A stretch of DNA of 64,000 bases from Perognathus longimembris pacificus (Eukaryota; Chordata; Mammalia; Rodentia; Heteromyidae): NCBI RefSeq assembly GCF_023159225.1, contig NC_063171.1, positions 8,109,886 to 8,173,885 of the forward strand. The letters are read 5' to 3'. The translations under genes were made by a program, and so were the position numbers. Positions 34,842 through 46,320 of this stretch are shown here, one piece after another; within the stretch, counting starts at the first letter, position 1; each line of letters starts with the position of its first letter. The notes under the pieces are model-generated. The model worked only from the letters and a program-made list of their open reading frames with translations. It was not told where the DNA came from and searched no databases.

Positions 34842-35828
34842 TTAATATTCGTTGTAGGGCTGGTTTTTTTTATTCACATACTCGTTTAGCTCCTCTTTGG
34901 TGTGGAATGATATGGTTCTCCCTTCAAATGTGAACTCCAATTTCGCTGGATATTTGATCCGAGGTTGTAAATTGTTATTCTGAAGTACTTGGATGGTGTT
35001 CTTCCACTCACTTTGAGCTTGGTAAGTTTGTGTGGATAAGTCGGATGTTATTCGAATCCTCTTCCCATTGAAAAAAGTTTCCTTCTTTGCTTTGGCTGAA
35101 TTCAGAATTTGCTCTTTAATCTTGAGGTCTGTAGTCTTGAATATTATGTGCCTTGGGGTGGCTTTCCTGGGGTCTGGCCTGCCAGGTTTCCTATAGGCTT
35201 CGGTTACCTGGATGGGGTCCCCTGTGAGATTGGGGAAGTTTTCTGCAATAACTTTATTGAGAACATGATTAAGCCCTCTGTTCTGGTATTCGGCTCCTTC
35301 TTCTATTCCAATTATGCGCAGATTATATCTCTTGTCTTTGTCCATTATTTCCTGGATTAGTCTTCCCTGAAGCTTCACCTTTTCTTGGAGTGTGGTCATT
35401 TTCTGGTTGTTGTCAGCTGCTTCATCGTCTAGGCGAGAGATTCTGGATTCTATATGGTCGACTCTTTGTGTTATGGTTTCAATTGTGGAGTTTATGGATG
35501 TCAGAGAGCTATTTATGGTTGTCATATCAGTTCTGATCATGGAAATTTCTTCCTTTAAAACGTTGTATTTTAAATCTATTTTTTCATGCATTTCAATTCT
35601 CAGGATGTGGAGATTTTCTTTAAAGGCGGCTTGCATTGTATCCATTTTTGCTTCCATTTCTTTAATTGAGGCTTGCATTGTATCCATTTTTGCTTCCATT
35701 TCTTTCTTGGCTTCCTGGGTATCCTTCCAGATTTCCACTCTAAACTCCTGGAATTGTTTTCTGATTTCATTTCTGACGCTTTCGATCATTCCTGTTAACA
35801 TGGCCTCATTTGCTTTTTTAGTCTCCAT
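34842..35828 (-). CDS. L1 ORF1p, intact, 328 residues
   Basis: ORF1p is the RNA-binding trimeric chaperone of the L1 ribonucleoprotein. The ATG at 35828 gives METKKANEAMLTGM and the frame is open to a stop at 34842. Residues about 15-150 form a long coiled coil with heptads of Ile, Leu and Met, including a 14-residue tandem duplication (KEMEAKMDTMQA twice). The RRM follows (KRYNLRIIGIEEG at about 165), then the C-terminal domain with PRHIIFKTTDLKIKEQIL and FFNGKRIRITSDLSTQT. The length is close to human ORF1p (338). ORF2 begins about 140 bases downstream on the same strand. The partner ORF2 is dead, so the copy is not autonomous, yet ORF1 remains free of stops, which suggests a recent insertion. 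Confidence 0.95.
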   Translation of the reverse strand: METKKANEAMLTGMIESVRNEIRKQFQEFRVEIWKDTQEAKKEMEAKMDTMQASIKEMEAKMDTMQAAFKENLHILRIEMHEKIDLKYNVLKEEISMIRTDMTTINSSLTSINSTIETITQRVDHIESRISRLDDEAADNNQKMTTLQEKVKLQGRLIQEIMDKDKRYNLRIIGIEEGAEYQNRGLNHVLNKVIAENFPNLTGDPIQVTEAYRKPGRPDPRKATPRHIIFKTTDLKIKEQILNSAKAKKETFFNGKRIRITSDLSTQTYQAQSEWKNTIQVLQNNNLQPRIKYPAKLEFTFEGRTISFHTKEELNEYVNKKNQPYNEY

Positions 35829-37110
35829 CTCCTATTCAGTTGTGCTTGTTTTTGGAGCTGGTGAGTTGGCTTGCCCTTTGATGAACTGAGTTATGTTTCT
35901 TTGTGATTTGCACATCTGGAGGTCTGTGTAGATCTTCCCTCCCTCCTGTGTAGGCGTGTCTACGGCAGCAGGTGCTGTCGCTGTGGCCCCGCCCACTATT
36001 GCAGGGTACGCCTACCAGAGCGGGCGCTGTCGCCTGGGGCCCCACCCTCCTGTGCACTGTGCGTTCACTACAACAGGCACTTTAGTGGGATATGCCTTCC
36101 AGAGCGAGCCCTGGGTTGTTGGGTTGTGCTTGCGCCCTCCTGCGAGTCCGTTGGGGTGGGGGCGGTATGTGTGGGGTCCAGTGGGATCGACTGTCCGGGT
36201 GTGGCTTGGCACCCTCAGACCTCACCTCCGCTGCGAGGGGGGGACGTGATCAGGCTCAGGTGACCCTGCTGGGCTGGTATTGCCCACCAGCACTTGTGAT
36301 TTTAGTTGTAAGAGTCTTCGACGTCCAGGCGCCTCGGGTGGGGCTTGCACTGCTGGCCGTCCCCCAGCCCCTGTTGGGAAGGGGGCAGGGCCGGTTCTGC
36401 CAGTTCAGGAACCTGTGGGGCCTTGGGGCTGCTCCGCCCTTTCCCTGCTAAACTGACTTCCCAGCGCCTGATGGGGGCTCCCAGCCTGATTTGGGGGTTC
36501 TTTGTTCCCTCAGGGTGGGGAGGGGGAGGGAGGGAGATCTAGCTTCTTTGTCGGGCTTGGGTTTCTGATAGCTGGTCTCCTGTTGGGGGAGGGGGTAATG
36601 GGGGACTCACAGTTGCTGCTTTGTGTGTGTGTCCAGCACAGCCATTGGCCCTTCAGGGGTTAGCGAAGTGTCGTGGTGGCTTCTCCAGTTCCCTCTTTCT
36701 GCCGCGCTGGGTTCCCTTGTGCGAACCCGGTGTGGACCCGACCTTCTTGTTGCTGCCGGTGTGTGTCTTGGTCCGCACCCTCCCTTTTGTCTGTGGGGTC
36801 TCCTGCTATCTGAATTCTGCACTCCTGGCAGCCTGTCTGCCGATCGCTGGGTTCCCCTTTCCCAGCCTGGCCCTGTTAGGGCCAGGGTCGGCTGGTGGGG
36901 GGAGGGTGCCCCGGAGATTCTCCGGCTCCGTGTAGGTTTTCGGTTCTTCTTTTTTGCTCCTTTTTGTTTTCCTGCGTTTCTCCACTGCTTCTGGCTGCTG
37001 GTTTTGCTGGGTTCTAGATGGGGTGTTGGGTGTTGGAGTTCCCAGCTCGCTATTCAGTTGGAGCGAGTCGGGGTGCCTCCCTATTCTGTCAGCGCCATCT
37101 TTCTCTCCTG
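35829..37110 (-). promoter_or_regulatory. L1 5' UTR / internal promoter
   Basis: About 1.28 kb of GC-rich, CpG-containing sequence between the 5' duplication and ORF1. Its first bases on minus include an AAAGATGGCGCTG motif; AAGATGGC is a YY1-type site placed at the L1 5' end, as known for human L1. Two imperfect copies of a unit with 'gcctaccagagcg' and 'gccttccagagcg' occur near 36010 and 36090. Related sequence recurs at 54650-55950. Confidence 0.85.
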
Positions 37111-37473
37111 TAGCTTCTATTATTGATGGTGTTCTTGTATCCCCTTCCTGTGGTTGTACCTACACTATCTCTGTAGTCTTATCTGAGTATATTGGAAACC
37201 GTGTATACTGGTATTAGAACTAGGGAATTGAAAGGGAATACCAAAATTGAGAGACACTGGGTAATAAAAGACAAAAAACTACAAAAGCCATACTTGCAAA
37301 ACTGTTTGGTGTAAGTGAACTCATGGGAATTGAAAAGGGGGGGAAGGAAGGGGGGTATGAGGGACGAGGTAGCAAACAGTACAAGCAATGTATCCAATAC
37401 CTAACGTATGAAAATGTAACCTCTCTGTACATCAGTTTGATAATAAAAATTTGCAAAAAAAAAAAAAAAAAGC
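37111..37473 (+). mobile_element. Right part of the split plus L1: 3' UTR and poly(A)
   Basis: Continues the 3' UTR interrupted at 30485: 'ccttcctgtggttgtaccta', 'tagaactagggaattgaaag', a G-rich tract, 'tatgaaaatgtaacctctct', 'gtttgataataaaaatttgc' and an A17 tail at about 37456-37472. Confidence 0.95.
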
Positions 37474-37556
37474 TCACCAGTGTATTTTCTTCTCCTTACC
37501 TTCTAAGTAGAAAACCTGTATGGAAGAGCACAACAATCCAAGTGGATACTGTAGAT

Positions 37557-37605
37557 AGATTGATAGATAAATAAATAGATAGATAGATACATACATACAT
37601 ACATA
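37557..37605. repeat. (GATA)n/(CATA)n tetranucleotide repeat
   Basis: GATA-type units merging into CATA units. Confidence 0.9.
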
Positions 37606-37744
37606 AAATGTAGTATATATATTCAGTTCATTAAGTTATATTAAAAATGCAATTGGATTCTTGCCATTCTTCATCTCTATCTCTCATTTTACAAAGTCCC
37701 CCTTTTTCCTCTTTCTTTCCCTCTTCTCAAAGGCTTTAGCTATT

Positions 37745-37935
37745 TTCTCTTTAAGTGGAAGGTTCATATCAAGGAGGATATTATTTGGGGGATGGGGATG
37801 GGGTGGGAAAAACTCGGAGACAGTAAGGGAAATGGCGACACTGTTCACAAAGAAATGTACTCACTACCTGACTTACGTAATTGTAATCATCTCTGTACAT
37901 CACCTTTACAATAACAATAAAATATATATTTTGAG
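37745..37935 (+). mobile_element. L1 3' UTR end
   Basis: G-rich tract (gggggatggggatgggg), 'cactgttcacaaagaaatgt', 'gtacatcacctttacaataa'. This 3' end type ('cacctttacaataa') recurs at 52275 and 58400 and differs from the 'ctttgacaataaa' type. Confidence 0.8.
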
Positions 37936-37939
37936 TCTC

Positions 37940-38670
37940 AATTAAGAAAATTGTGGATGAACCCTAACTAGCTGTAATTCACACACCACCACTAATGCAC
38001 TCTAAAATGCTAGATTTTTGTTTTTCTTAACATGGATAAAGCTGTCTGTGTGAAAGCAGCACCCTTTACATGTACCCACAAAAATATCTAATGGCAGCAT
38101 TTAGACTTCAAAGAACTGAAACTTCACCCTTACTGTAGTTTCAATATTGTATGGACCTTCATCAAGTATGTCAAGTCTGGTTATGTCTGTGAAAACTCTA
38201 CAGTACTTCACCCTTTCTTACTTCCATATAATTTTTGTTCTCACTTTAGAGAGTGGGTATCAGTGTACGTTGGCCCACTATAAGCTTTACCCATAATCAG
38301 TCTTCAAGTAGAGTTGTTTTCATGTGTTTATTTGAAGCTGTATTATGAAAACATTTGAAATGTTTGTTACTTCCTGCAAGACAGAACAATTCAGCATTAG
38401 ATCACTAATAAGATTGCTTACTGTAACAAGTTAAAGAATAATAAAATTTTCATCAGATAATAAATACAGTGAAAAATTGAAACAAAGTTAATATAAACAT
38501 ACCAAATTATCAGGGCTATGATTATTGCCTGAAACAAAAATATCTGAGACAGCACCTCTAATTGTATTTCACCCTTGATTAAGAATATATTCATTTGCCA
38601 TTCTAATGCAGTACATATGAATGTTGATAAAGGTGAAATTCACAAACTAAATAAGTAGAATTGTTGTAAT
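37940..38670. other. AT-rich intergenic sequence
   Basis: Nothing recognisable. Confidence 0.45.
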
Positions 38671-38684
38671 TGTCACTACCTTGA

Positions 38685-38965
38685 TTCTTCTTCCCTTCTC
38701 CCCTTTCTCCTTTTTCTCCTCTTCCTCCATTTCCTCCTTCTCTTCTTTTACTTCTCTTGTCTTTTTGCCAGTATTGTTGCTTAAACTCTTAAGTCTGCTG
38801 CCATCACTTGACTTGCTTATTATTTGTGGCTTGTGCTCTACCACTTAAGCCACATTTCTAGCCTAGTATTTTACTGGTTAATTGAAAATGGATCCTGATG
38901 AAGTTTTCTACTCAACCTCCTGAGTATTTAGGTTTGCAGGTATGAGAGACTGGTGTCATGCTTGC
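38685..38965 (-). mobile_element. Composite SINE after a polypyrimidine tract
   Basis: A TTCTCC-type polypyrimidine run (38685-38762) precedes a Geo-type segment in reverse ('ttgccagtattgttgcttaa', 'ctaccacttaagccacattt') and a 7SL-like segment ('tcaacctcctgagtatttag'). The pyrimidine run is probably the degenerated tail. The 65-residue Lys/Glu-rich open frame here is a by-product of it. Confidence 0.65.
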
Positions 38966-38969
38966 ATTT

Positions 38970-39650
38970 TTCATATCTATAATGGTGAACTAATTTCTTC
39001 AATGAGACGAGAGATGCATTACTTATTCTGATCATGTGAATTCACCTTGATGGATAGTATCTGAAGTAGAGACTAATGTGTCCTATCAGATGATTCAAAT
39101 GCTTGTCTGTTGAGATTCCCTCTCCTATACTCTCAGAAAAATTGTCCCACAAACCTGGGTGTGTGTTGGAGGGAAGATGTATATACTAAATGGAAAATTG
39201 ACTATATGAAAAGTTAAGCATATACTGCATTCTCACTGAATTACTTTCCTTCTCTGTGTCTCTGTTTCTCTTCTGTTTAGGTTTTTACATGTGTAGAAAA
39301 TCACCTCAGATAACTTGTACCATAGAATCAATTATTACCTGTGTTTTGTACTGAAGTCCAGTGAAGGAAAAGACTGAGGATTCAGTACAAATTATTACCA
39401 AAGGAATATTACTACATTATATTTTTCTATAATGATATAACAATGTTATGTATGAGGTGAATAAGACAAAGTATATTGTAAAATATATTTGCAGTCAATG
39501 CTCAATGACTGGTTAAAACCTTATGTAATACTGAGTAAAAGAAAAAACTCTCTAGTATAAAACAAATTTATATAAAAATGGAATTTAAAACTAAAAAAAT
39601 TATATAAACTCAACACATATTATTCAAAAATTTTAGCTCTTTTGTTAATC
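38970..39650. other. AT-rich intergenic sequence
   Basis: Nothing recognisable. Confidence 0.45.
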
Positions 39651-39860
39651 AGGCATTTTTTTTTTTTGCTAGATCGGGGGCTTGAACTCAGGGCTTGGGT
39701 ACTATGCCTGTGTGCTTTTTTGCTTGTGGCTAGCATCATATCATTTCAGCCATAGCACCACTTCAGCCTTTTTCTGTTTCTGTGATACTGAAGAATCAAA
39801 CCCAGGTACTTCATAAATGCCAGGCAACCACTCTATCATTCAGCCACATTCTCAGCCTTG
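39650..39860 (-). mobile_element. IDL-Geo SINE, diverged
   Basis: T-tract, 'gctagatcgggggcttgaac', 'catagcaccacttcagcctt', 'caaacccaggtacttcataa' and 'cagccacattctcagcc'. Confidence 0.85.
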
Positions 39861-39864
39861 GGTT

Positions 39865-42315
39865 AAATTTTAAACAATATTCATAGATTTAGTTTATGAG
39901 CAGCCAAAGTTATTTAGACTACAAGTGCTCCAAAATGAATGAAACTATTTTGAATGATATAGATGAAATAGTAGCAAAAAAACCCTGCCAAAATCCCATA
40001 TGTATATTGTAAATGTTTTTACCTGGGTTGTGTAAATCCACAGGATCCATACATAACCAGAATCCTGACAGTGCATGCTCCTGGATATGTGGCTTGAAGG
40101 AAAGTGAGAGAGAATGCAAGGAAGAAAACTAACATGTTGTGGTGCATTTAGAAATGTCACAGAGCCAATGAGGAAACACCAATCAATTAAAGAGAAGTGC
40201 AAGTCATGATGGCTCCACAGGGATGATTATTGTTTGATTTTCCATTTATGAAGGGACACTGAACAATTTTAAGGAACACATTGGTACTGGTCTTTTAAGA
40301 AATTCCATGGATTTGGAGAAATAAAAGGATTTGGAGAAACAAAGAGATAAAAACACCTAGACCTAAAGATGAGTTTTGTAGACTACCATAGTGAATTTAT
40401 ATCAAATTAGTAAGGTTACATAAATAAAGCACAGAGAGCCCTTCAAAACCTTTGCATCATATGAACTGTTAGCCTCATGTTCAACTACATATACTTTTTT
40501 TGTAAGCACATTTACAGTTACTTGAGCCTAAGTATCTGATATGATACATGGAGAAGAGGTCAAAGTGTTAACCTGAAAGGACAAGGTGATACACTCAGTT
40601 CTGTTTACTTTACAATAAATATTCCTAAAAATTTTTTTGTCTTCATAATGAACAGGATTTATGTTCTAAAACTTAACCATAAGTTATACCTTTAGAGCAG
40701 GTAAAAAAAAACTTTAAAAATATAGGCAAAATCAACTAGAGTCAGGGGATCATGCAGATATTGTTTCCTATGAGAGATTGTGAAAGGCAGAATAACATTC
40801 GGTAGTTGAAGCTGAGAGACATAATCTCTGTGGAGGGATGGATCTAAAGTCCATGATATATGAAAATGGAAAGATCTCCAGAAGTGTATACCTTTTGACT
40901 GAGAGATTCTATGGAATTTTCTCTACATAACTCAGCAGGAAAGGTTGTGATGTGGGTCAAAGTCAGAGAGTGAGTGGGATTTTCCAAAGAACCAAGAACC
41001 AAGGGTTTCTTTGGTGAATTACCTACATCATGTGAGTATAACAAGCCTATAACTCTTCTCCTTCAAAAATCTGTTATCTTTTCAGCTTAATCTTCATGAT
41101 TTGGGGGTAGAAAAATATAATCCACAAGAAATGGGGTTTTAGAGTAATATTCAGGGTTGTATAAGTATGAAGCTTTTTCAGCCTGAATATTGGAATTATT
41201 GCAGATGATTTGCATAGATTCATCTTGTGCATAACATCTGGCAAATGCCACACCCCTTCTCAAATCTTAAGCTCTCCTTCAAAATGAAAAGAAAAAAAGG
41301 CAAGCTATTTTTAATAAAAATTATTTGACAAATTATTTATTAAGAAATTTATGATAAACATAAATATCTTCATAGATATGAATTATGTATGCATATACAT
41401 ATCTCAAAATAACATCACAGAAACAATCACGTATCAAGTAGCACTTTTACCACTTTAAAGTGGAGTTAGGAATTCTTTGACCTTAAAAATTTTCAAAGAT
41501 TATTGAATGCAAAATTTTAGCTTGCAAGTCACCATGGAAATGATATCACATTACAACAATTCAGTGAATATCTTGATATGTTTATATTTCTATTTATTCA
41601 TCAAATACACTTATTAATAAAATTCTAGATATCAATGGCATAAAGATGAAATAACAGAAAACTAAGTTTGGAATACATGGATCTCTAGTTTGGTCAAAAT
41701 CATAGAGCTAGGGAATTGCCAAACTCTATGCACTGCAGAACTTCCCATACTTTATTCAATCACATAACTTCATGCTTTATATTTTTCTCCTCTAATCTTC
41801 ACCCATATTTCATGAACTCTAATTGTGATATCCTTTATGTACTGAATTGTTTTATTTTCTACTTTTATGAGCTATTTTCTATTTCTGTCAAGTTAATTTT
41901 GCATTAAATCACTTCTATTCTTAAATAACCTTTATCATCTTCCCTGGTATTCTCCTTAAATTCCCACAAAAAATCAACATGAAAAACACATGTGATAATA
42001 AAAATATTTATACCTGTGAGGAAATTTTACAATTAAGGTGACTCAAAATCCTGTTGGAAAAATGTAGAAATATACCAGGCTTGGCACTATACAGGTGTAA
42101 GCACAGAATTTGTAAAGCAGACTCAAAAGGATTGTGACTTCCAGAAAAAAAAACAGTTATTCAGTGTAAGACCCAGACACAAAGATTTAGAAAATACTGG
42201 TGATTTTTTTAAAATCTTGAGAGTAGAATATATCTCTAAGAAATTTGAATGTTTTCACATACTCTTGTTACAATGAATAAATTTTTCCTTAATATGTTTA
42301 CAAGATTAAAGTAAG
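39865..42315. other. Long AT-rich stretch without recognisable genes or young repeats
   Basis: About 2.4 kb in which I find no coding resemblance, no SINE boxes and no L1 landmark. It may be ordinary unique sequence or ancient repeats below recognition by eye. Confidence 0.45.
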
Positions 42316-42321
42316 TGAAGC

Positions 42322-43195
42322 GGTATGGAGATTCCTCAGAAGGCTAAACATAGAGGCCCCTATGACCCAGCAGCCCCACTTTTGGGCATCTACCCAAAAG
42401 ACCACAAACAAGAACACACTAAAGCCACCAGCACAACAATGTTCATCGCAGCACAATTTGTCATAGCTAAAATATATGGAACCAACCCAGATGCCCCTCA
42501 GTAGACAAACGGATCAGGAAAATGTGGTATATATACACAATGGAATTTTATGCCTCTATCAGAAAGAATGACAGTGCCCCATTTGTAAGGAAATGGAAGA
42601 ACTTGGAAACAATTATATTAAGTGAAGTGAGCCAGACCCGAAGAAACATGGACTCTATGGTCTCCCTCATAGGGAATAATTAGCACAGGTTTAGGATACA
42701 GCAGAGAATCATGAGAGCCCAATAGCTATGTCCTTATGAATGCATAAGATGATGTTAAGTAAAATTAACGAACTCCATGTTATGAAAACGTGTGTTATAT
42801 CACTGCTATAATTACTTTCATTATGCCATGTGAAACAATAGCGTCATTTGTTGATGATCTTTTTATATCCCCTTCCTGTGGTTGTACCCACGTTATCACT
42901 GTATTTGATCTGAGTACCCTGGATACTGTATATACTGGTATTAGAACTAGGGAAGTGAAAGGGAATATCAAAGTGGAGAGACAAAGGATAAAAAGACAAA
43001 TGACTCCAAAAGCAATACTTGCAAAACCATTTGGTGTAAACCAACTGAACAACTCATGGGGGAGAAGAAAACGGGAGGTGGAGCGGAGAATGACAAAGGA
43101 GATAACAAATACTACAAGAGAAATGTACCCATGGCCGAACATATGAAACTGTAAAATAGTAAAAAATGAAAAAAGAATGAAAAAGTTAAATAAAG
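42322..43195 (+). mobile_element. 5'-truncated L1: end of ORF2 and 3' UTR
   Basis: ORF2 C-terminal text (VWRFLRRLN..., 'cagcagccccacttttggg', MFIAAQFVIAKI, 'atggaattttatgcctctat') with small lesions, then the main-lineage 3' UTR ('ccccttcctgtggttgtacc', 'actagggaagtgaaaggg') and an A-rich end near 43160-43195. Confidence 0.93.
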
Positions 43196-43199
43196 AGCA

Positions 43200-44670
43200 T
43201 GCCATGGAGCATTTGACAAAAAGAAACTCATTGTTAGTTTCTTAAAGAAAAGAGATAAACATTTCTACTAATACAATGATGTATATTAAAAAAAAGTAAG
43301 TAAACAGTATGTATTTTGTAATAGTCACAAAGCTAAGTTTGTGTATGACTTGCTGATAAGTTGTTCTGTGGATGTAAAATTTAGTATATTTATCTAGTTT
43401 GGGAAATATCTTTGCATTTTGATGTTTTATAGCCATAGTAAAACTAAGTTTTTCCAGCCAGTGTTACCACCTGATTTTATTCTGGATTCATCTATCTTCT
43501 CTACGGGATCTATGCCTAAAGATAGTGTCTATGTAGTCACCCTACTTTGAACATCTGATTTTTTTCCCTCTTTTTATTGTCCTTCAGTAGTTGTACAAAG
43601 GGGGTTTCCAAATTGAGTTGTTGGAGAATTTCTCTTCTTAATGCAAAATCATTTGATAGTATTCTACTTCATTAAGAAATAGCTTAAAATACTTCGTTGA
43701 TATTCAATTGATTAGACTCAAGATTGAAGTATATATAATATATGGCCTGACTTATGGTATCAATTCAGGTTCATTTTTCAGAGTTCTGTGAAAAAGCTCA
43801 CACAAGTGCGTTCTGGGTTCTGCCCAACTTGAATTTACTGTAGCTGGTTAGCAGAGACATCCATCCACTCAGAGTAGTACAATATAACTGTCCTCAATAC
43901 AACACATTAAATTTAGGAAGGAGCTTTCTTGATTTTGAGATATTTATCCAAATGTAATATTTTCCTGTGTCAGGAAAAATAAATTTCTCAAAAGTATATA
44001 CTAATCGATGAAATAAACAAGCAACAGCTTCAATCAGAAAAAATAAAATTATGCTCAAAAAGGCAATGAATATTTTGTTATTCCTTACAAGATGGTTTTC
44101 ACATAAGATATTCTTAGACAATAAGCCAAGATCCAATCTTAGTTTGACAAGGAAATGTTTATACAGTTTCTTCTCTAAATTGAACTATACACATTCTCTC
44201 CAGGATAAGAGTTCATTGGCCTGTTTTCACTGGGCTGGGAGTAAGATTGCAGGAGAAAAAGAAGAGAGCAGAGCAGAAATTTTGGTCTTGAAGCAACTAC
44301 CAAACTGGAGAGTCAGCCAAAGGGAGATAAAAAGTTCAGTAACAAAATATTATTGTAATTTTTTTTTTAGAAATGTAGATTATTTCACCTCTTAGCCCTT
44401 TATTTGCTATATGTGTATAAGTCCTCATAAGTTTCAATACTGCTATATGCAAAGAATAACTTACTGAGCTTAGACTTCAGGGAGGGTGAACAAGGAAATA
44501 CATACAAAAGCCCTGATGAATCACATGACATTGTGATTAAAGTTTGGTTAGAATGTCATACTCATCATTGTTTAACATCCCAGTAGAGCCTCTTGCAAGA
44601 ATATGTGCTTGAAACAGAAATGATAAACACATTGTAGTCTTTCTCTGAAACTTTCAGATATGCAAATATA
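43200..44670. other. AT-rich intergenic sequence upstream of the fourth OR pseudogene
   Basis: No gene recognised. The short 114-residue open frame at 44051-44395 shows no family resemblance. Confidence 0.45.
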
Positions 44671-44676
44671 CCCAGG

Positions 44677-45601
44677 ATGTTGTGGAGAAATCAGTCTCAA
44701 CTCTATCCTGATGGGGATCTTCAATCACAGCCCAACCCACACCTTCCTCTTCTCCCTGGTCCTGGTCCTCGGTGTCTTTACAGTAGCTCTCATGGAGAAT
44801 CTGGTCATGGTCCTCCTCATCTACTTGGACAGGTAGCTCCATACCACATGTAGTTCCTCCTCAGCCAACTCTCTTTCATGGATCTCATGCTCATCTGCAC
44901 CATGGTGCCAAAGATGTCCTTCACCTATCTGTCTGGTTGCAAGTCCATCTCTCTGGCAGCATGTGGCACACAGATATTCTTCTATGTCTCCCTATTTGGA
45001 GCTGAATGCTTCCTACTGGCTGTCATGGCCTATGATCATTATGTAGCTATATGTCACCCACTCCGGTATACCGTCCTCATGAACAAGAAACTCTGTGTGA
45101 TCATGACTATTGCTTGCTGGACCCTGGGTTCCCTTGATGGCATCCTTGTTCTTGCGTTTGCCCTGTCGTTCTCTTATTGCAGCTCTCTGGAAATCCACCA
45201 CTTTTTCTGCGATGTTGCTGCCCTTTTGCCTCTATCCTGCACAGACACATTTGCATTTGAACAGCTGTTATTCATCTGCTGTGTGGTGATGTTAATCTTC
45301 CCAGTTTCAGTAGTCATCATTTAACTCCCATGTTCTCCAAGCTGTCATCCATATGAGTTCCGGGGAAAGTCACCGCAAAGCCTTCACTACCTGCTCCTCC
45401 CAGCTGTCAGTGGTTGGACTCCATTATGGAGCTGCCATGTTCATGTACATGCGGCCAGCCTCTTTTCATACCCCAGACCAGAAGAAGATGGTATCAGCCT
45501 TTTACACCATCCTCCCCCCCATGTTAAACCCTCTCATATACAGCTTGCACAACAAAGAGGTATCCAGGGCACTTAAGAAACTTTTGCGGAAAGGAAAGTA
45601 A
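44677..45601 (+). pseudogene. Olfactory receptor pseudogene, OR family 2
   Basis: I place the start at the ATG at 44677 (MLWRNQSQLY, with an NxS site) because it precedes LMGIFNHSPTHTFLF by the usual distance after one frameshift near 44708. Landmarks: LIYLDR (then TAG for the expected Gln of QLHTPMY, near 44834), a second stop and a frameshift in the PMYF region, and then a long good frame from 44878: [56 protein letters not shown] stop near 45324 with a small deletion falls at the end of TM5. The last frame holds [18 protein letters not shown] and [11 protein letters not shown] and ends in a lysine-rich tail at 45601. The span of 925 nt is normal. It is the least decayed OR here and is opposite in strand to the other three; OR2M, OR2T and OR2V are the candidate subfamilies. 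Confidence 0.92.
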
Positions 45602-45718
45602 ATAGCACTATATCAAAATTCCAGTTCAAAAATCCTTCAAAGAAATGGAAATGTTTTTCATTATTCTATTCTAGGTAGCTTGCCTTTTCCAACAATTTTC
45701 TCTAATTTTGAATATATA

Positions 45719-45725
<7 letters not shown>

Positions 45726-45762
<37 letters not shown>
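45726..45762. repeat. (TG)n microsatellite
   Basis: About 18 units, 125 bp downstream of the OR pseudogene. Confidence 0.97.
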
Positions 45763-45763
<1 letters not shown>

Positions 45764-45999
45764 CGTATCAACAATTGTTCTCAAGTTGGACTTGAAAAGG
45801 CACTGATTATGTTTTATAAATATCTGTTCAGTTGTTCCTTATGACTGGTACTTGACTTTAGGATACTTGCCTTTCAAGCCAAGGAGAAGTCTAAAAGTTG
45901 TGTACATCATTTTAGAATGGGACTTGGAGTTCACATATCTCTTCATGCACTAGTTATCTATCAGTACTTGTCTTCAAGTTTATCCAAAACCCCACACTG

Positions 46000-46210
46000 T
46001 TATTTTTTTTATTTTGAATTAACATAAATTAACAACATGATGAGGGTTCATTGTGATACTTCCATATTTGGGTAGGATTCACTTTGAACAATTTTGCTTC
46101 TTCATTTATAGTTCCATCACTCCTCCCCTACAATATCTTGCTTCCTCTAAATGTGTTTGGTGGATTCCATTATGCTTGTCGGCACTTCTCCACTCATTAC
46201 TATCCTTTCC
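46000..46210 (-). mobile_element. Old L1 3' end
   Basis: 'gatgagggttcattgtgata', 'cttccatatttgggtaggat' and 'catcactcctccccta' have the order of older rodent L1 3' UTRs in reverse. Moderate support only. Confidence 0.45.
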
Positions 46211-46268
46211 TTTCCTCACTCATTCTGAGGATGCTCCAGACAAAAACATTTACATTTTGACTCATTAT

Positions 46269-46318
<50 letters not shown>

Positions 46319-46320
46319 GA
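46269..46320. repeat. (CAT)n trinucleotide repeat
   Basis: About 17 uninterrupted CAT units. Read in frame it gives poly-Ile or, on minus, poly-Asp; those open frames are artefacts. Confidence 0.97.

Larger units (their letters stand above)
30472..37124 (-). mobile_element. Full-length L1, minus strand, inserted in the plus L1
   Basis: The body is 30486-37110 (about 6.6 kb, including a SINE at 31199-31421), flanked by the exact 14-bp duplication tagcttctattatt (30472-30485, 37111-37124). From its 5' end it has a GC-rich 5' UTR of about 1.28 kb, intact ORF1 (35828-34842), ORF2 (about 34702-30703, broken), a 3' UTR and an A-rich tail (the T-rich plus text at 30487-30525, with AATAAA on minus). 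It is one insertion younger than the plus L1 it splits and older than the SINE within it. Confidence 0.97.

Noticed and set aside
36012..37126. Open frames of 65-167 codons around the L1 5' UTR
   Set aside because: GC-rich non-coding promoter sequence; no resemblance to the antisense ORF0 that I could confirm.
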